64,000 nucleotides of DNA, taken from NCBI GenBank assembly GCA_013397795.1, contig VZTJ01004373.1:291739-355738 (forward strand). The letters are read 5' to 3'. Position 1 is the stretch's first letter; each line of letters starts with the position of its first letter. The notes under the pieces are model-generated. The model was given only the letters and a program-made list of their open reading frames with translations. It did not search any database and had not been told where the DNA came from. The stretch comes from Orthonyx spaldingii (taxonomy: Eukaryota > Chordata > Aves > Passeriformes > Orthonychidae). The position numbers and the translations under genes were made by a program. Shown here piece by piece: positions 1 through 12,589 of the stretch.

Positions 1-45
1 GGCCCCGCCGCCCCCGGCCCCGCGCACCTCAGCACCGCGGAAAAA
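1..45. other. GC-rich block cut by the window edge
   Basis: Almost pure G+C with many CpGs, ending abruptly at about position 40, where AT-rich DNA begins. It is either the end of a CpG island or the last codons of a GC-rich terminal exon. All three plus-strand frames stay open to the edge and stop soon after it (stops near 46, 73 and 95), which is compatible with, but does not show, a stop codon here. No family is recognisable from about 20 residues. Confidence 0.4.
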
Positions 46-345
46 AGTAGTTCCAATACAATGTTTGTTAACTAGGTTATCTAGGCTGTAGAAGATTTTA
101 ATGTTGAATTTTATAGCTTTACCACGCTCTACCGTCCTTGTGAATATTGTAATATTGCATTTTTTACAAGTTACTCTTCTGTTAATGTTCCAGCTAGTAA
201 CTTTTATAATCCTCCTCAATGAAATTTTTTTGTATTCTTCCGCACCGTTAACCTCAATGGCGGCACCTCAGCCCCTGGCAGGAGGCAAAGATGAAATGAA
301 TTCCTCTTTAATCAGAAATAATAATAATAAAAACACACACAAGGC
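46..345 (+). other. AT-rich stretch, possible 3' UTR or conserved element
   Basis: AT-rich sequence with T-runs and ATTTT/TGTA-type words directly after the GC-rich edge block. The composition contrast is what one often sees between a GC-rich last coding exon and its 3' UTR in vertebrate transcription-factor genes, on the plus strand. This is inference. The sequence could equally be intergenic or intronic. An open frame at 101-574 shows no recognisable domain and is probably chance. Confidence 0.3.
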
Positions 346-889
346 TCCCTGTGCCTTTTATTTCAGTTTCCCTTTTCGGGGAGGGGTGATGTCTTGGGAG
401 TCTCCAGCCCCTGCCCTCTGCTGTGCTCCTTGGGTGTGCCTCTGGCAGAGCTGGAGGTGGGCCAGGGGTGGTGATTGCCCAGCCCTGGTCACTCCATTGG
501 GGATGGGGGCTATGGCCTGCCCAGCTCTGCTCCCTCTGCCCCCCACCCTCTCCTTTGCTGCTGCTTTCTGCTGACAGCCTGGAAGCTGGCTGTGCTGCAG
601 GCGAGAGCTAGCAGCCTTCTCAGGGCTGCCTACAAGAAGGGGAAATTAGGCGCTTATTTTCCCTCTTCTTCCATAATTCTGTCTGTGGGTTGATTGAGAT
701 GCTCCACAGAGCAGCAGCTTTAGAGCAAGTCCTGCTGGTGTCAGTCAGTCGAGCTCGACTGGCTCTCTGGTTTCTGTTGACCTCAGCTGGGCTGGAGGTG
801 CCCAAGTCCTGGCTGTTTGTTTTGCTGAGTAGTCTGAGATGGATCTAGAAGAGGTGCGTGCTCAGATAATGCACTCAGGTAGACTTTTA
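346..889. other. Spacer, nothing recognised
   Basis: Mixed-composition DNA with CTG/CCTG-rich words and overlapping short frames on both strands, none with domain-like sequence. No repeat family was recognised. If 46-345 is a 3' UTR, this would be its distal part. Confidence 0.4.
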
Positions 890-893
890 ATGA

Positions 894-919
894 AATAAAC
901 CCCTTTAGATGTAAATAAA
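894..919 (+). promoter_or_regulatory. Two AATAAA polyadenylation signals
   Basis: Canonical AATAAA hexamers lie at 894-899 and 914-919, 20 bases apart. They would suit the end of a plus-strand transcript coming from the left edge. The hexamer is common by chance in such DNA, so this is only suggestive. Confidence 0.25.
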
Positions 920-1120
920 GCTGGAAATCACTTCCCCCCTGGCCTCCCCCCTCCAAGCTCCCCAGCTTCTAGATGCCCTTACAAATTAATCAGACTTGCA
1001 AGCAGAAGAAGGAATCGTACAGTAGCAATGAACTGAGTCCCCATTAGCTAAGGGACTGCATTTTGAACAAGGATTGGATTCGGTTATTTTCCTTGGTCGC
1101 TAGCATTTATGAACTTTGTC
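920..1120. promoter_or_regulatory. Candidate conserved non-coding element
   Basis: Low-complexity-free sequence with a TTAATCAG homeodomain/PBX-like word near 986-993 and retained CpGs around 1014 and 1080-1100. No repeat family matches. Conservation is inferred from appearance only. Confidence 0.25.
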
Positions 1121-1718
1121 CCAGGCTCAGCCCGAGTCTTGAAATGCCGGAGGGGTTTCTGTATTGGTTGCAGGGCATGTGTGAGGGCTACCTCTCAGCC
1201 TTATCTACCAGCTATCTTCAGAAGCTGCCCTGACAGCCCTTGGAATACTGTCCCCAAGATTACCCTAACAGCAATTTGTCTCAGTCCCAGCTCCTGGAGT
1301 CAAGTGATTAAATGCAACTCTCAACTTTGATGTGTTTTTAACTAATATAGTTGTGAGGAAAAGCCTAGCTCAAACCTTAGCAATAAAATGAGAAGGATAT
1401 AAAGTTTGTAAATTTGTTTGTATCTCAAGCTATAACTGATTCATGATTGATACAGTGTTTAGGAATGACAATGGGAGTCTTGTCTATTTCATGAATCAAA
1501 ATATTTTACTTCTTTAAAAAACACATGACTAGTAATTTCTGAGTATATTTTTTATCTTAGAAGTCTACAGCTGCGTAATCACACAAATTCATATGGTCCA
1601 GTGTTAAAGAACAATCTGAAACCAAAATACGCCAAAAAACAACTTAATTTTTAAAAATTATTTTTCAGTTATACTATTTCTTTTGTAAATTTATTTTTAA
1701 AAGGTGAACAAGTCAAAT
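1121..1718. other. Spacer, AT-rich, nothing recognised
   Basis: Becomes strongly AT-rich after about 1330. No gene, SINE or LINE signature was seen. Confidence 0.4.
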
Positions 1719-1760
1719 CAAGTTTCTCTTATGCAAGTTTCTCAAATGCAAGTTTCTCTT
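1719..1760 (+). repeat. 15-bp tandem repeat, three copies
   Basis: The core CAAGTTTCTC recurs at 1719, 1734 and 1749, an exact 15-bp period. The second and third copies are preceded by ATG, giving ATGCAAGTTTCTC. It is a short, slightly diverged minisatellite. Confidence 0.85.
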
Positions 1761-4700
1761 AAAAAATAAAATGGTGGAGGTGGGTTCGATTTTTTTTAAC
1801 AGAAATGTCATTATTTAGCTAGTTAATACTCTGGTGTCACCTTGGAAGGCAAAGATACAGACTAGTCTTTGCTCTAAAATCTTCTTTTAGGAAAGAATTT
1901 TTCTTCACACCACCTATCTGAGAACCTTATGGGATGCTTTTCAAAGTTAGCACAGAGCAGAGAAGTAGGAAAAACAGATATAGTGTGTCTGTGTTACCGG
2001 TGAGAAGCAAAGGCAAAAGTAGGTAGAAGGCACAGAGAAAAAAAGTAGCAGATCTGGGAACCGGGTTATTGCTAATCTCGTAAAGAACTATTAAACAAAA
2101 TATTTAAGTTGCCTCCTCAGGCTTGGACAAAATCAAGAGCAGGTTTGATCTTCTCTTGTCTAGAGACCAGCAGGGTTTCCTGAATCCCACAGAGAAGCAG
2201 TTCCTCTTGGCAGAAGCACTCTGGCAGTTCTTGGGGTGTCTGTGAAGTGGCATGGACTATAGAGCACTCTGTTCCGAGCAGGGCTTGGATGTCAGGCTGC
2301 TTGCATCCTACTGGGACAAAGCACCTTCTCCTGAGAAATGGCCCAGTGGACTTTAATGCTCTGAGCAGCCTCACCTGTAGCCTCCACATGTTCCACACCC
2401 TCTGGCCCATGGGCTGGGGCCCAGGAGGTCTATTTAAGCTCAGACCTGGGCCTTGCTGTGTTGATGCAGTAGGTGGGCTTGTTTTCCTGACCTTTGGATA
2501 GACATTGGCCTAGGCAGCTTTTCTCCTGGATGCCCCCCTTATACGTGTCTTACAGTCTGCCTCCAGTTGTGTCTGTTAGTTGTGACTCTTGCATGGCCTT
2601 CAGGCCCATGTTGCAGCATTTCTCCAGTCCTGTCTGACCCTGTCGATGGAGCGTGCTGGCAGCTCCTGGCTCTGCCTGCTGTGCTCAGGCACTGTGCAAT
2701 CCTGCCCCACCACTGTGTGTCCGCGCTGGGGCTGCCCTCGGCCCCTGCCTTGTTCTCCCTGAGAGCACAGCCGGCCCTTGTTCTTCCCTCACAGATGTCT
2801 CTGCTTATCCCACGGAGCTACTGCAGCCCTCTGCACTTCCTGGTGAGGTTTGCATTGGTTTTTGAGAGCTGATGTTGCAAACAGAGGCCTGAAGGCTCCA
2901 TCAAGGGATTATTTAAGGTACTTTATACTGTTTGTTTGCATCTTGGCTGCTATTAAGAATTCAAAAGATCATCTAAAAGCCTGTACTCCTCAGTGTTTTT
3001 CACCATCAGAGCTCAGTAGATACTTGCAAGGTGAGAGTTTAATATTTTGTGAATTGGTGGCAGTTAAGAGGTGTCCTTCTTCTGCTGTCTGTGAAATTGG
3101 TATTTCAAAACCATTTCCTAGGGTCAGTGAAGGATTCTTGGTCAGACAAAATTTGATGGACAGATTAAGAACAGTTTTTTCCCTTTCTCCTTCCCTTTAT
3201 AGTTTGGATACATTTTTTGGATCAAAACCTTTTTAGTCTCTGATTATTCCTTATAGAGACTTTAAACTTCTTTTTACTCCCTCTTCTCCTACTTAACTTC
3301 TATGTTAGGATATCTTAGTGCCAGTACCTTTTTTTTCCTGAAGCCTTTGAGAATACTCCAAGAATGCATTGCTAGATGCCTTTCTGATGTGACCGTGTTT
3401 GCTCTTCTATGAGCCCTTATGGCCAAAAACCCATATGAAAATTTGCAAGCCTCGACTCAAATTTTGTGTTCTTTTATCCTGGGACAGTAGCTCCCATGTG
3501 TTTCCTTTGGCATGTGATACAAGGTTAACTTGAACTTCTTCATTTTAACAACAAAAATACAGCAGGGAGTTTTTCCTCATAATTATTTTATTTTTCCTTA
3601 AACTCACTGCTTCTCTTCTGAAAAAAATGATATACAATTTGAAGCTGGCTTATGACTGGAGACAGATCTGACAAAGTGTCTTCTGTGTAAGTGCTATCAG
3701 TTTTGGACTTAGCACCTTATACTTCTTGGGGGCAGAGTTAGGGAAAAGAGAAGAAAAGACATAATTCTGAAACAGGTAAGTTCATACATGTAGCTTTTCT
3801 ATTACTAGGAGATCACTGACTTGTGAAGAAAATACACTTTCAAAAAAGTATGAAAAATTCCCTTTGGAAAGTTCAGTGATGAAGTAGAACCTTTGGAGAG
3901 AGAAAAATGTTCTTCTAAGCAGGTGAGAATTCAAATTCACATCAGTGATTGTGTTGACGATGTAAATGTGTCTGTCAGAGACCATTATGTCTTCACCCTG
4001 TCACAGCTGCCCAGCCGCCTGTTTCGGCGCTTACACGGATCTGTGCCGTCACTGTCTGCGAAGGCTGGTGACAACCGGGTGCTTGCTGGTGAGTCCAGAG
4101 AGGAGAGCTGTGTGTGTTTGCCCAGAAGCTGGAGGCACAGAGGTGTGCAGCTTTTGGGAAAGAGAGCGCAGGGTGGGAAAGGGGAGAGAGTGCAAGCAGG
4201 TACTGCTCTTCCAGGCAAAACAGGCCCTACTGCTGTCATCATCTATCATGCTGCAGGGGAAGGAATTCAGATACTGGCTGTAAGGGCACTCTGCACAGCT
4301 CACTGTGGGCTCCTGATCCCTTGCCTGTGACCTGGTACTGCTGTGGTACAAGTAGCAGTAGTGGCATTGGAGGTGACTCTGTGGTAGGCACAGGGAATAG
4401 GGTAGAGTTTTTTCTCTTAAACTGGTTTGTGAGGAATCTTTAATGTTAATTATGGTAACAAAAATCTGCAGTTTAAAACTACTCAATGTTTCTAACCCAA
4501 TGATGAACTGCAAAGAGAAAAAGAGCTTAAGTTTTAGTAAAGAGCAACTCTTCTCCTTATAGAAATGTCAGCAATTCATTTCTCAGTGAGGTTGCTTTGC
4601 ACACACTTAAATGAACATGACTTAAAAGTATTTCTTTCTGTAGATTTGTGGTGTATTTGCTGTCTTTGCAAGCATGTTCAAATATACATGTTGTAAGTGT

Positions 4701-4774
4701 GTTTTGTGTTTGAATAAGTATTAACTTGTCTTAGCCTGTCTAAAGGGTATGGGCTTTGCATACAGTATCTGTGC
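1761..4774. other. Spacer, no gene recognised
   Basis: Read on both strands. It contains AT-rich stretches (1760-2100, 3240-3900) and mixed regions. Open frames at 2850-3236 (128 codons) and 3893-4330 (145 codons) lack domain signatures, start context or neighbouring exon structure and look fortuitous. No interspersed repeat was recognised. Confidence 0.45.
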
Positions 4775-4781
4775 TGTGGCA

Positions 4782-5053
4782 CACGTGAATGCTTGGGTGG
4801 AGAATGAATAGGAGATGGAATGTATCTCTTCAAGTGAAGGCATTGTCAGACGTGCACACACACTTATACGGATATGATTATGCCTGAGAGGAGGGTGAGA
4901 AAGTGTGTGTGTGTGTCTATGTGACAATATACACTCCCCTGTGTATTCTGGAACACTTGGTGGATGCCCATATGCAGGCAGCCTGGGGATTCTTACATGT
5001 GAACACATGTGCAGGTGTCTGAATCATGAGTGGGAGTGTGTGGGGCACATGTG
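4782..5053. promoter_or_regulatory. TG-rich stretch with a cluster of E-box words
   Basis: CACGTG at 4782-4787, CATGTG at 4996-5001, CACATGTG at 5004-5011, CAGGTG at 5012-5017 and CACATGTG at 5046-5053 lie around a (GT)7 run at 4903-4916. Three of the words abut within 4996-5017. E-boxes bind bHLH factors. However, TG-rich DNA produces CATGTG words readily, so function is uncertain. Confidence 0.3.
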
Positions 5054-6277
5054 AATGTGAGCCTGCACATTTTTGAACATGGATGTGTGGGAAAGGGAGC
5101 ACGAGCAAGCTGCACGTCTCCTCCTTTTGAGTACAGGCAGAAAACTACAGTATTGGGAGGACCTTGGCTGGCAGTCTGGCAGAACCAGGCATGTTTGCAG
5201 AAGATGAAGCAGAATAGACAACATGAAAGTTATTTTTGTCTATCAGCTGCAGCTTTATAGAGACATCAACAAGCTCTTGTCTCATGCCAGCTTAATTCCT
5301 GGTTAATCAGCAGTCTGCTTGGGCAAAGGAAGGAACTCGCATCAGGGGCTGATGATGAGCCAAACTTCCCAATACTGATTTGGGAGCCTGCAAGGAGCCC
5401 TCAGTATTGCTCTGCCTGCATTTGGCTGGATTGCTAACCACTGGGTAATGCTCTGGGATAGCTGAATTCTTCATCAGTCGTGTTCTGGTGGAAACCATTC
5501 CTGCATAGGGAATATGGGTTGGGCCTTTGGCTATCCCTCCTCGGGTGGTGAGCAGAAGTATTTCTTCACTGTGTGTGATTAGATGCCTTATCCAGGAACG
5601 TTTCAAGTGACCTAAATAATCCCAAGGCTTTCACCCTCTCTCTTGGGGCAGTTCCATGTAACCTGCAAGTTAGTTTTTGCTTGCTTCATTTCCATTACAT
5701 TTAGTGACATCTTCCTATATCTGTGGTGCCCTATAGAAATTCTGCTTCTTCCTCCCCTTATTAATGAACAAAACCCCTCTTTTGCTCATGAGCTTTGTAT
5801 ATTGCAGCTGAGGGCCAGCTCACATCTTTTCTAACATGACTTTCCCATCTACTTTGCTAAAACGCCACCTTTGTCCTTTTTTTCCTTCTGGCTTGTTTCT
5901 CTGATGTCACCAGAGTGGTGTGGGAGGGTGTCTGCCTGCTCTGTGACTGGCATGCGTCTACCACAGACCTATAGCCAAACTAATTAAAGTGCTGATTGCA
6001 CAGATCCTGGCCACCAACCTGCTAGCTACCTTCTGGGAGCAACTGATACGGTGCCTTACTGTTTAAATATCCTCTGAGAGTAACATTAAACAGGAAATTC
6101 TCATCTGTGGATGCTTGGGATTCAGCCAAACTGGTTACTATGGGGTGAAATGACCTTGGGAATGCCTTGAGTGTTGGTAATTTCAGGCAAGTTCTGTGCA
6201 TGTCCTTGTCCTGCAGCACTCCATACAAGGGCAAAGTCATCCAGGGCAAACATTCCTCATTTCTTAGCACCTCCCAC
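5054..6277. other. Spacer, nothing recognised
   Basis: Mixed composition with no gene, RNA or repeat signature. Open frames here (for example 5307-5606 minus) lack recognisable content. Confidence 0.4.
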
Positions 6278-6317
6278 CAAAAAAAGCCAACCAACCAAAA
6301 AAAAAAAACAAAACAAA
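6278..6317 (+). repeat. A-rich simple sequence
   Basis: Interrupted A-runs with CCAACC and CAAAACAAA words. It could be a decayed poly(A) tail, but no retroelement body was recognised immediately upstream. Confidence 0.5.
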
Positions 6318-6649
6318 CTACTATGAATTTCCTAGGTATTGGAAAGCACCCATGGGTAGTTGTTTTATATAGCTGGTGTTCATGTCTTGTCTGTTTTTAT
6401 ATGGGGTTTTTACCATGATGATGTATAGTGTGATTCAACCATTAAGCATTCAGGTAAGCCCCAGCACATCAGCTTGCCTCCAGATATGCTAGGCAGACTG
6501 ATCTCTTTTCCTTTGGATGCTGTGCAGGATGGGGTTTATTTCATTCTTACAAGGAAAGTGACCATCACAGAGTGGGTGTTGTGACCATAACTGTGGCAGA
6601 AGAATTGTATTAGACCATAGGCATAAATGAGCAAAGAGTTTTCACTTGG
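6318..6649. other. Spacer, nothing recognised
   Basis: No coding or repeat signature. It may contain unrecognisable downstream parts of the neighbouring CR1 copy. Confidence 0.35.
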
Positions 6650-7000
6650 CCCTGTCTTCATTGCTGAGCTAACAAAGGAGAAAATTTGTTATCATCTACC
6701 AAAGTGTTTGATATCCTTTACTCTATGTCATTAATAAACCTGTGAATTGGCCTGACACCAAACTCAGCTGTTTCCTCCCTCCATGCTGATCATTATTATG
6801 TTACCTTACCTTTGTTTTATGAGCCACCAGCCATGTTTCAGTCCATGTGATGGTGCTCTGTGAGAGCCCATCTGGTGTTGCTTTCCTGCTAGGGTTTTGC
6901 CAGGCCCTTTTCTCAAGGCTACGACAATACTGCTGGACTTCTGCCTCTCCTTTCCTGTACTGATACTATTTGGTTTGTGTCTCAGATCTTTCCCAACTTC
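6650..7000 (-). mobile_element. Decayed CR1-like LINE fragment, reverse-transcriptase region
   Basis: Translating the minus strand gives a broken frame that lines up with CR1/L2-type reverse transcriptase. A stretch with SAWREET is followed by GVRP, then FIND (6727-6738), then NTLVDDNKF. The VDD box (within 6685-6699) stands where the catalytic F/YADD motif is expected, so the first residues of the motif are changed. Upstream on the same strand, a W...WL pattern corresponds to the conserved RWVKNWL-type block. Several in-frame stops show it is long dead. It is probably an ancient CR1 insertion. The ends are approximate and only the central 200 bases are persuasive. Confidence 0.5.
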
Positions 7001-10000
7001 CCTGGTAGACTGCCTGCCAATGGAGTTTGTCATTGTTACCACTGTAAGGCCAGCAGCTGTGTGCAAGGTGCTGTAGAGGTAGAGAGCACATCTATCTAAA
7101 AGCACTGAAGTGAGGGTGGCTAGAGGGCAAAAGTTGAGAGGAGAGACAAAAAGGCACCGAGAAAGGAAGTGGCTTGTGTTGCTTCCCCTAGCACACTCTG
7201 ATTAAGAGTTTCTCATCTCTGTTTGCTAGAAGGCCAGGTTAAAGACTTCTGGACATTTTCCTACCTTGCTCCTTTTCAACCAAGGACTTCAGAATTAATT
7301 ACCTCCAAGGCTTTCTGAAGCTTTTAAACAAATACGTTGCCTGCTCTGGGATCTTCCTATGTAACCTCAGCTTCTTTGGCCCAGGGAAAATGGAAAGCAG
7401 ATCATGAGACTACTTTGATGGAAAGCACCTGGCCAAAGCCTGACAATAGGGAAACAGCTGATGTTGGCAGGAGGAACAGAAGAAATGGTCTGGAAATGGG
7501 CTCCTATTCTTTTCCACAGAGCAATATTCCTGCTGGGTTGCTGGCCTTGGGCAGGTATTCCTCCTGATGGAGTCAGGCTAGCCAAGTTGTTTCCATGGCA
7601 GTCATCTGGTCTGCATGTCCATGCAATCTCCCAAAGTCTCCATCTCTCCTTGCAGTTCATAGTGCAGGCTGCTCTGTGAGTATTATTGGGCAGTGTGCTG
7701 AGAGGGGGCTGCATTATTCTCTGTGATGTTTTAGTGTGGTAGAGGGAGGGGGTATAGATGCACAGTGACCTGCAAGTCTGAAAGATGCCAGTTACCTCCC
7801 AGGATCAGACAGGATGTGACACACTTTCCAGTTTGGCTTGGGGAAACTCATGGCAGTACAGATGAAGCCCCAGCACTCTGACTGGTATGTGTCAATTACT
7901 GACTTTCTCAAGTTTGGTGATATTTTAGTTTCACCTCTCCTGCATCATTATATATCCCTCTAAGTGCAGGGCCTTTACGTTCTGCAGCACTCACTCCCAC
8001 TCCTCCTTTTTATTCTGCCTGCCCAACTGCAGCTCTTTGCCCACCCCAGTAAAATGTCTTGTTGGATCTTTTCACCTGAAATAGTGGATGCTTGTAGCTC
8101 TTTCTATTGCTGGCAGGGCCAGAGATGTGGTCAGGGAACCTAAGATCTGAGCTAGAGTTCAAGTTACTTTCTGGAACAGTTCTTGTTTTTACAGGTTGAC
8201 TGTGTGCTATAGAAATGCCTAGGCTAGATGAGTGGAAGGGCTGGAGAAGACTTGAGGGAGACACATCAGTGAGTCAGACAAAGTTGTGGAAGGGAGGTGA
8301 GGAGGACAGAGCATGGGTAATCAGATCTCTTTCCTAGAAACTCCTCACTGATATCCCTGTTAATTCCACAGCAGTCAGCGCTGAGCAAGTGCATGTCCCA
8401 TCTCTGTTCTGTCTTGCTTGGAGTCTCTAACATTAAACGGTGCCATGCAGAGAAGAGTGCCAGAAAGGAAAACATTCTGGCACCTAGCGGACTGTGGCCA
8501 TAACCACTGGAGAAGGAATTGAGACTGATGGGAGGGATGGCTGTGTTTCTGCCTCTCTAGCCTGTTACCAGGACTTGGCAAATGCTCCACATATTGTGGT
8601 TTGCTCATATCTTCTTAAACCCATCACCTTCATTGTAAGTGACCTAGGGAGATGTTTATCACCACGAAGTGGGTGGGGAAGGCAGACGAGACTTTTCTTT
8701 ATCAAAGTGGTGGGTGGAAAGTGCCCTGGTATGTCTGCTTTCGTCCTGTCCATCTTCCTGTCAGGTTGAAGGGAACCTGTAAACATACTTCAGCTTCTCT
8801 GATTGCATCTGAGTAATTTTGGGCTCTGCCTCTGGGGCTGTGTTTACTGTTCGGGAAGTGGTCTTTCCAGTTCTCCTTCCTGTATGCAGGAGGATATGGA
8901 TATGGTCCAGGACTTGCTTCCTCCTTGTCAAGCCTAACAGTGATTAATAAGGACACACATATACTGGGTTTTTCACCCATTTTTCTTAGAGACTTGCCTG
9001 CCAGTGATAAGGAGTCTGAGATTATAAACCACTGCTGGCATGTGAATGGCCTGGGGGCAGCAAGTCTTGGAGAAGCTGTGATGCAGTTCCAAGCATATGG
9101 AGAACACAGGGCAGCTTACAGAGACAAATTCTGCTGTTAGCTGTAGGTTTCTTGCAGCTGAAGTGAACCACTGGAATCTGTGGTTCACAGTTATTCACAC
9201 TGATACCTTCTTGGAGGTGAGAATCCCAACAGTAGCTGTTGTGGTACTTCTGGCTCTTCTGAAGCATTTATTTGCTGTCTCAAAGATCAAGAAAAGCCAA
9301 CAAGTGAGCATCCTGGTAGATTTCTCATTGGACTTGAGACTTTTCGGTTCTCCTATGGTTTATGTGAGATGCAATGTTCCATGAATCTAAGTGTTTAAGT
9401 GGATGTTCTTTTGCTCACCTTTCTCAAAGGAATCATGGTCAAGTCTTCCCTTGTAATCAGTTAGTCTGACCTAAGTACAAAGCTCAAGGCCAGCCCCCCT
9501 GTAAAAAAAATAAATACTGACAGACGAGTGGCAGGGAGGTTTCTTGGGACTGCTGTACTGCCTGCCTGCAGTAATGTCATGTTGCCTGAGCTCTTATAGC
9601 CCAGCTCCATTATAAAAGTCATGTCTGGAACGTGTATTTTGCAGTCAATCCTTTCTTCCCTGTCCCATCTCACATGGGAGTAATTGCCAGCAGTTTCCTT
9701 CCATTCCCATCTTTAATGACTCCTTTAAACACTTTGGTAATTTGGTCACATATTTAATATTTAGATGTAAATCAAATCTAAGATAGGGTCCAAACCTCCT
9801 GCATGTTCCTATTTGTGGCTTAACTGAGTGTTGTAGGAGATACTGGCTGAATTTATTCTGTGTTTTTACCCTGTCTTTCAGACAGCAATAACTGTCCTGG
9901 AGATACTGTGTAAGGATCTCCAAAATGTCTTGGTGCTGAAATACTAGAATAATCAAATCCATAAAAGTGATTCAGAAAAAATACTGTAATGCTTCCACAC

Positions 10001-10900
10001 AAACACAGACTTCTCTTGAAGAGAGAGTGGCACAGCACTGTATAGATGTAGATAGCAGTACTATGAACTAGAAGACTCAATCTTTGTAGTCCTACAACCA
10101 AACTAGAATAAAAGTCTGATTGCAGCCAGAAATATAGGGTGGAGAATCATCTCAATCCAAATGACTAGAACCAAGTTTGACTGGACATTACAGAGCTCTC
10201 ACAGCTGCTGAGTCTTTAATTTTTCTTGATTGCAAGGATGGGCTGTCCTTTATAATTCAAGTGAAGTTTCAAGTTGAGGAAGCCAAAATCAATGTGTTCT
10301 GTCATCCTTAGGGAGATGTCATCCTTTGGTTCTCACCAGGACTTTGTTCTTCCTTACCACAGGATGACAGTTCTGCCTATCACTTGTTTGATTGAACACT
10401 ATTTTATTATCAGAGTCTGCTGGGCCTTCACAACAAGGAAGAGATCTTTTGCCTTTGGACTTCTGTGGCCTTCATTCTACTTTACTGCAGAGATGGGTGA
10501 CTTGACCTTGAAGCTTGGGGTTTGAGCTAGGGTTAAGACCGGGTCTTGGTAATTATGGGCACCAACATTCAATGCTCTTTGAGAACAGAAGCTTAGAGCA
10601 ATGTGAGAGGGAGTAAATTGTTTTCTTGATATAATGCTGAGTTGTTCTAATGGCATGTTGCAATGATATTGAGATTTATGGCTAATAGGAACAGTGTCTC
10701 TGAAAGTAACCCTGCCCTGAGAAATCTGAAGCCAATTAATACATTTAAAATCACGCATTGTAAACTTTCTTGGTTGTTTTTTCTAATTGCTACATTCAAA
10801 GAGAAAAAAGAGACGATTCAGTACCTGTTTTCAGTTGTCTCAAGTACTGTGAAAATTCCTAAGTTCTGTGTTTCAATCTGTCACGCTTTGAGAGGGCCTG
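7001..10900. other. Spacer, no gene recognised
   Basis: About 3.9 kb of mixed-composition DNA. Many short overlapping frames occur on both strands, none with a domain-like sequence. No SINE, LINE or satellite was recognised, and there is no CpG-rich block. Confidence 0.45.
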
Positions 10901-12589
10901 GGGACCTGGCACTTAGAGGGGAGGGGAGTGCAGCCCCTTCCCATCAGCAGTCAGTCTTCACTCCGGCCTTCCTCCTCTTCCTCACCTGACACAGCTTTAC
11001 CTTCAGCTTAGACATCCATCAGCAGGATGCCATGCCAAAGTGAAGCACAGCCCCCTGGTGCTGCTCCAGGTCCTGTGAGGACCTGCTGAATGACACTGTT
11101 TTCAAGAATAGCCAGTGCTCAGCTTTTTGATGAATTTAATTCCAGTTGCCATGGGGTAAACTCTGTCTCTGGTGCAGGGAGGCAGGAGATCACTGTGTGA
11201 CTGCTGCAGCCCACACATACCGGAATGAGAGATGGAGGAAAAAAAGAAGTGAAGGCAGAAAGTGGAGAGGATACCATTTAGTAACCTTTGAAACTGGGGT
11301 TAACCATATTGCTTCCAGTGAGGGCCACATCCTGCTTAGAGCCAGACTTGTGTGAAGCTGGTGATAGCAGCCAGAATGCACCAGCTCACAAACAAACAAG
11401 CAGAGAGAGGAATAAAGGAAGGCAGGAAGACAGATGCCCCTTGGGCAAACACTTGTTAAATTGACAAACTTGTAGAAAATGATTAAGGCTCTGGCTGTTC
11501 CTAGTCCAGAGGGGCCCTGAGCTGCTGCCTCAAGCTAAGATACAAAGGTAGTTCCTTGGGAGCCTACAGTGGACAGGGCACAGAGGGAGGTGAAACAATT
11601 ACTGCCTGTCTCTACGGTGCAGTCTATTGTCAACTGTTATTTATGTTTCCCCAAATGTTGCAGTCTTCTTACAGGGAAAGCAGGCCCTGCCAATCTAGGG
11701 CAAAATAATTGCTGCAACGTTTTCCTCCCTTCCTTCTTCCCTGCCTCCCTCCCTTCTTGCCATGTCTTACTCTCTCCAGCTCTGATTTACCTTGAACTCC
11801 TTTGATAATGAATTGTGATTTAACCTCCACTGAGAATTCAGGTCTCTCACAGACTGGTAGGGTTGAGTGCTCACTTGTGCCTGGGACCCTGCTGTGAGCC
11901 CTGCTGGAAGCCACCCTAAGACAAGAGACCCAGGCCAGTGCAGCAGCTCTTGCTGAAAGCATTTATGCCATATTTTGTCTTTTCTCTAAAAGCTTGCAAC
12001 TGAGGCAATATAAAAGTTCTTCCGTGTCCTTCACAGCTGAAATATACTTCCAGGAAAGGTGATTACAAACCTACTTTTTACCCCTCTTGACGATTGCCTA
12101 TGCGTCTATATCTATATATGCCTGTTCTCCTTGCACTTGATTTTCTTTGGAGATCTCCATTGGGGCAGTAAAGAATCAAACCAAGGACCTTAGACTGGGA
12201 CAGTGTATGCTAATAAACAACTTGAAGCAGCCAGGGCTGAGCCTGTAATTGCTTAGAATGAAAATGTGATGCAGGGTTAGAGGTGTGGTGAGCAGTTCCT
12301 TTACCAGGAACCTCATGTCTTCCAGCAGACCGTGGGGTTTGTTTAACAGAGGAACCTATGCTCCCCTCTGTCAATGACACCACACAATCCAGAGGGAAGG
12401 TAAACGGAAACAAGTAGAGACCTTTGCCATCTCTTTTGGCCTCTCTTAGTGCAGGGATGCTTTCAGAGAAAGCCAGCAGCACTTGGACATGGTTTCAAAC
12501 TTTGGGCTTCCCCTCACCTACTGTTCTGTCTGCCATCCCCCCCTTCCCTTCATTCCCGATATGCATAAAGCCTGTCAGGAAAGGGTTAA
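10901..12589. other. Spacer, nothing recognised
   Basis: Mixed DNA with a short TCCC-rich pyrimidine run near 11725-11775. No gene or repeat family was recognised. Confidence 0.4.

Noticed and set aside
6278..6317. A-rich run as a LINE or SINE tail
   Set aside because: No element body was recognised next to it. The nearby CR1 fragment is on the opposite strand and CR1 does not end in poly(A).
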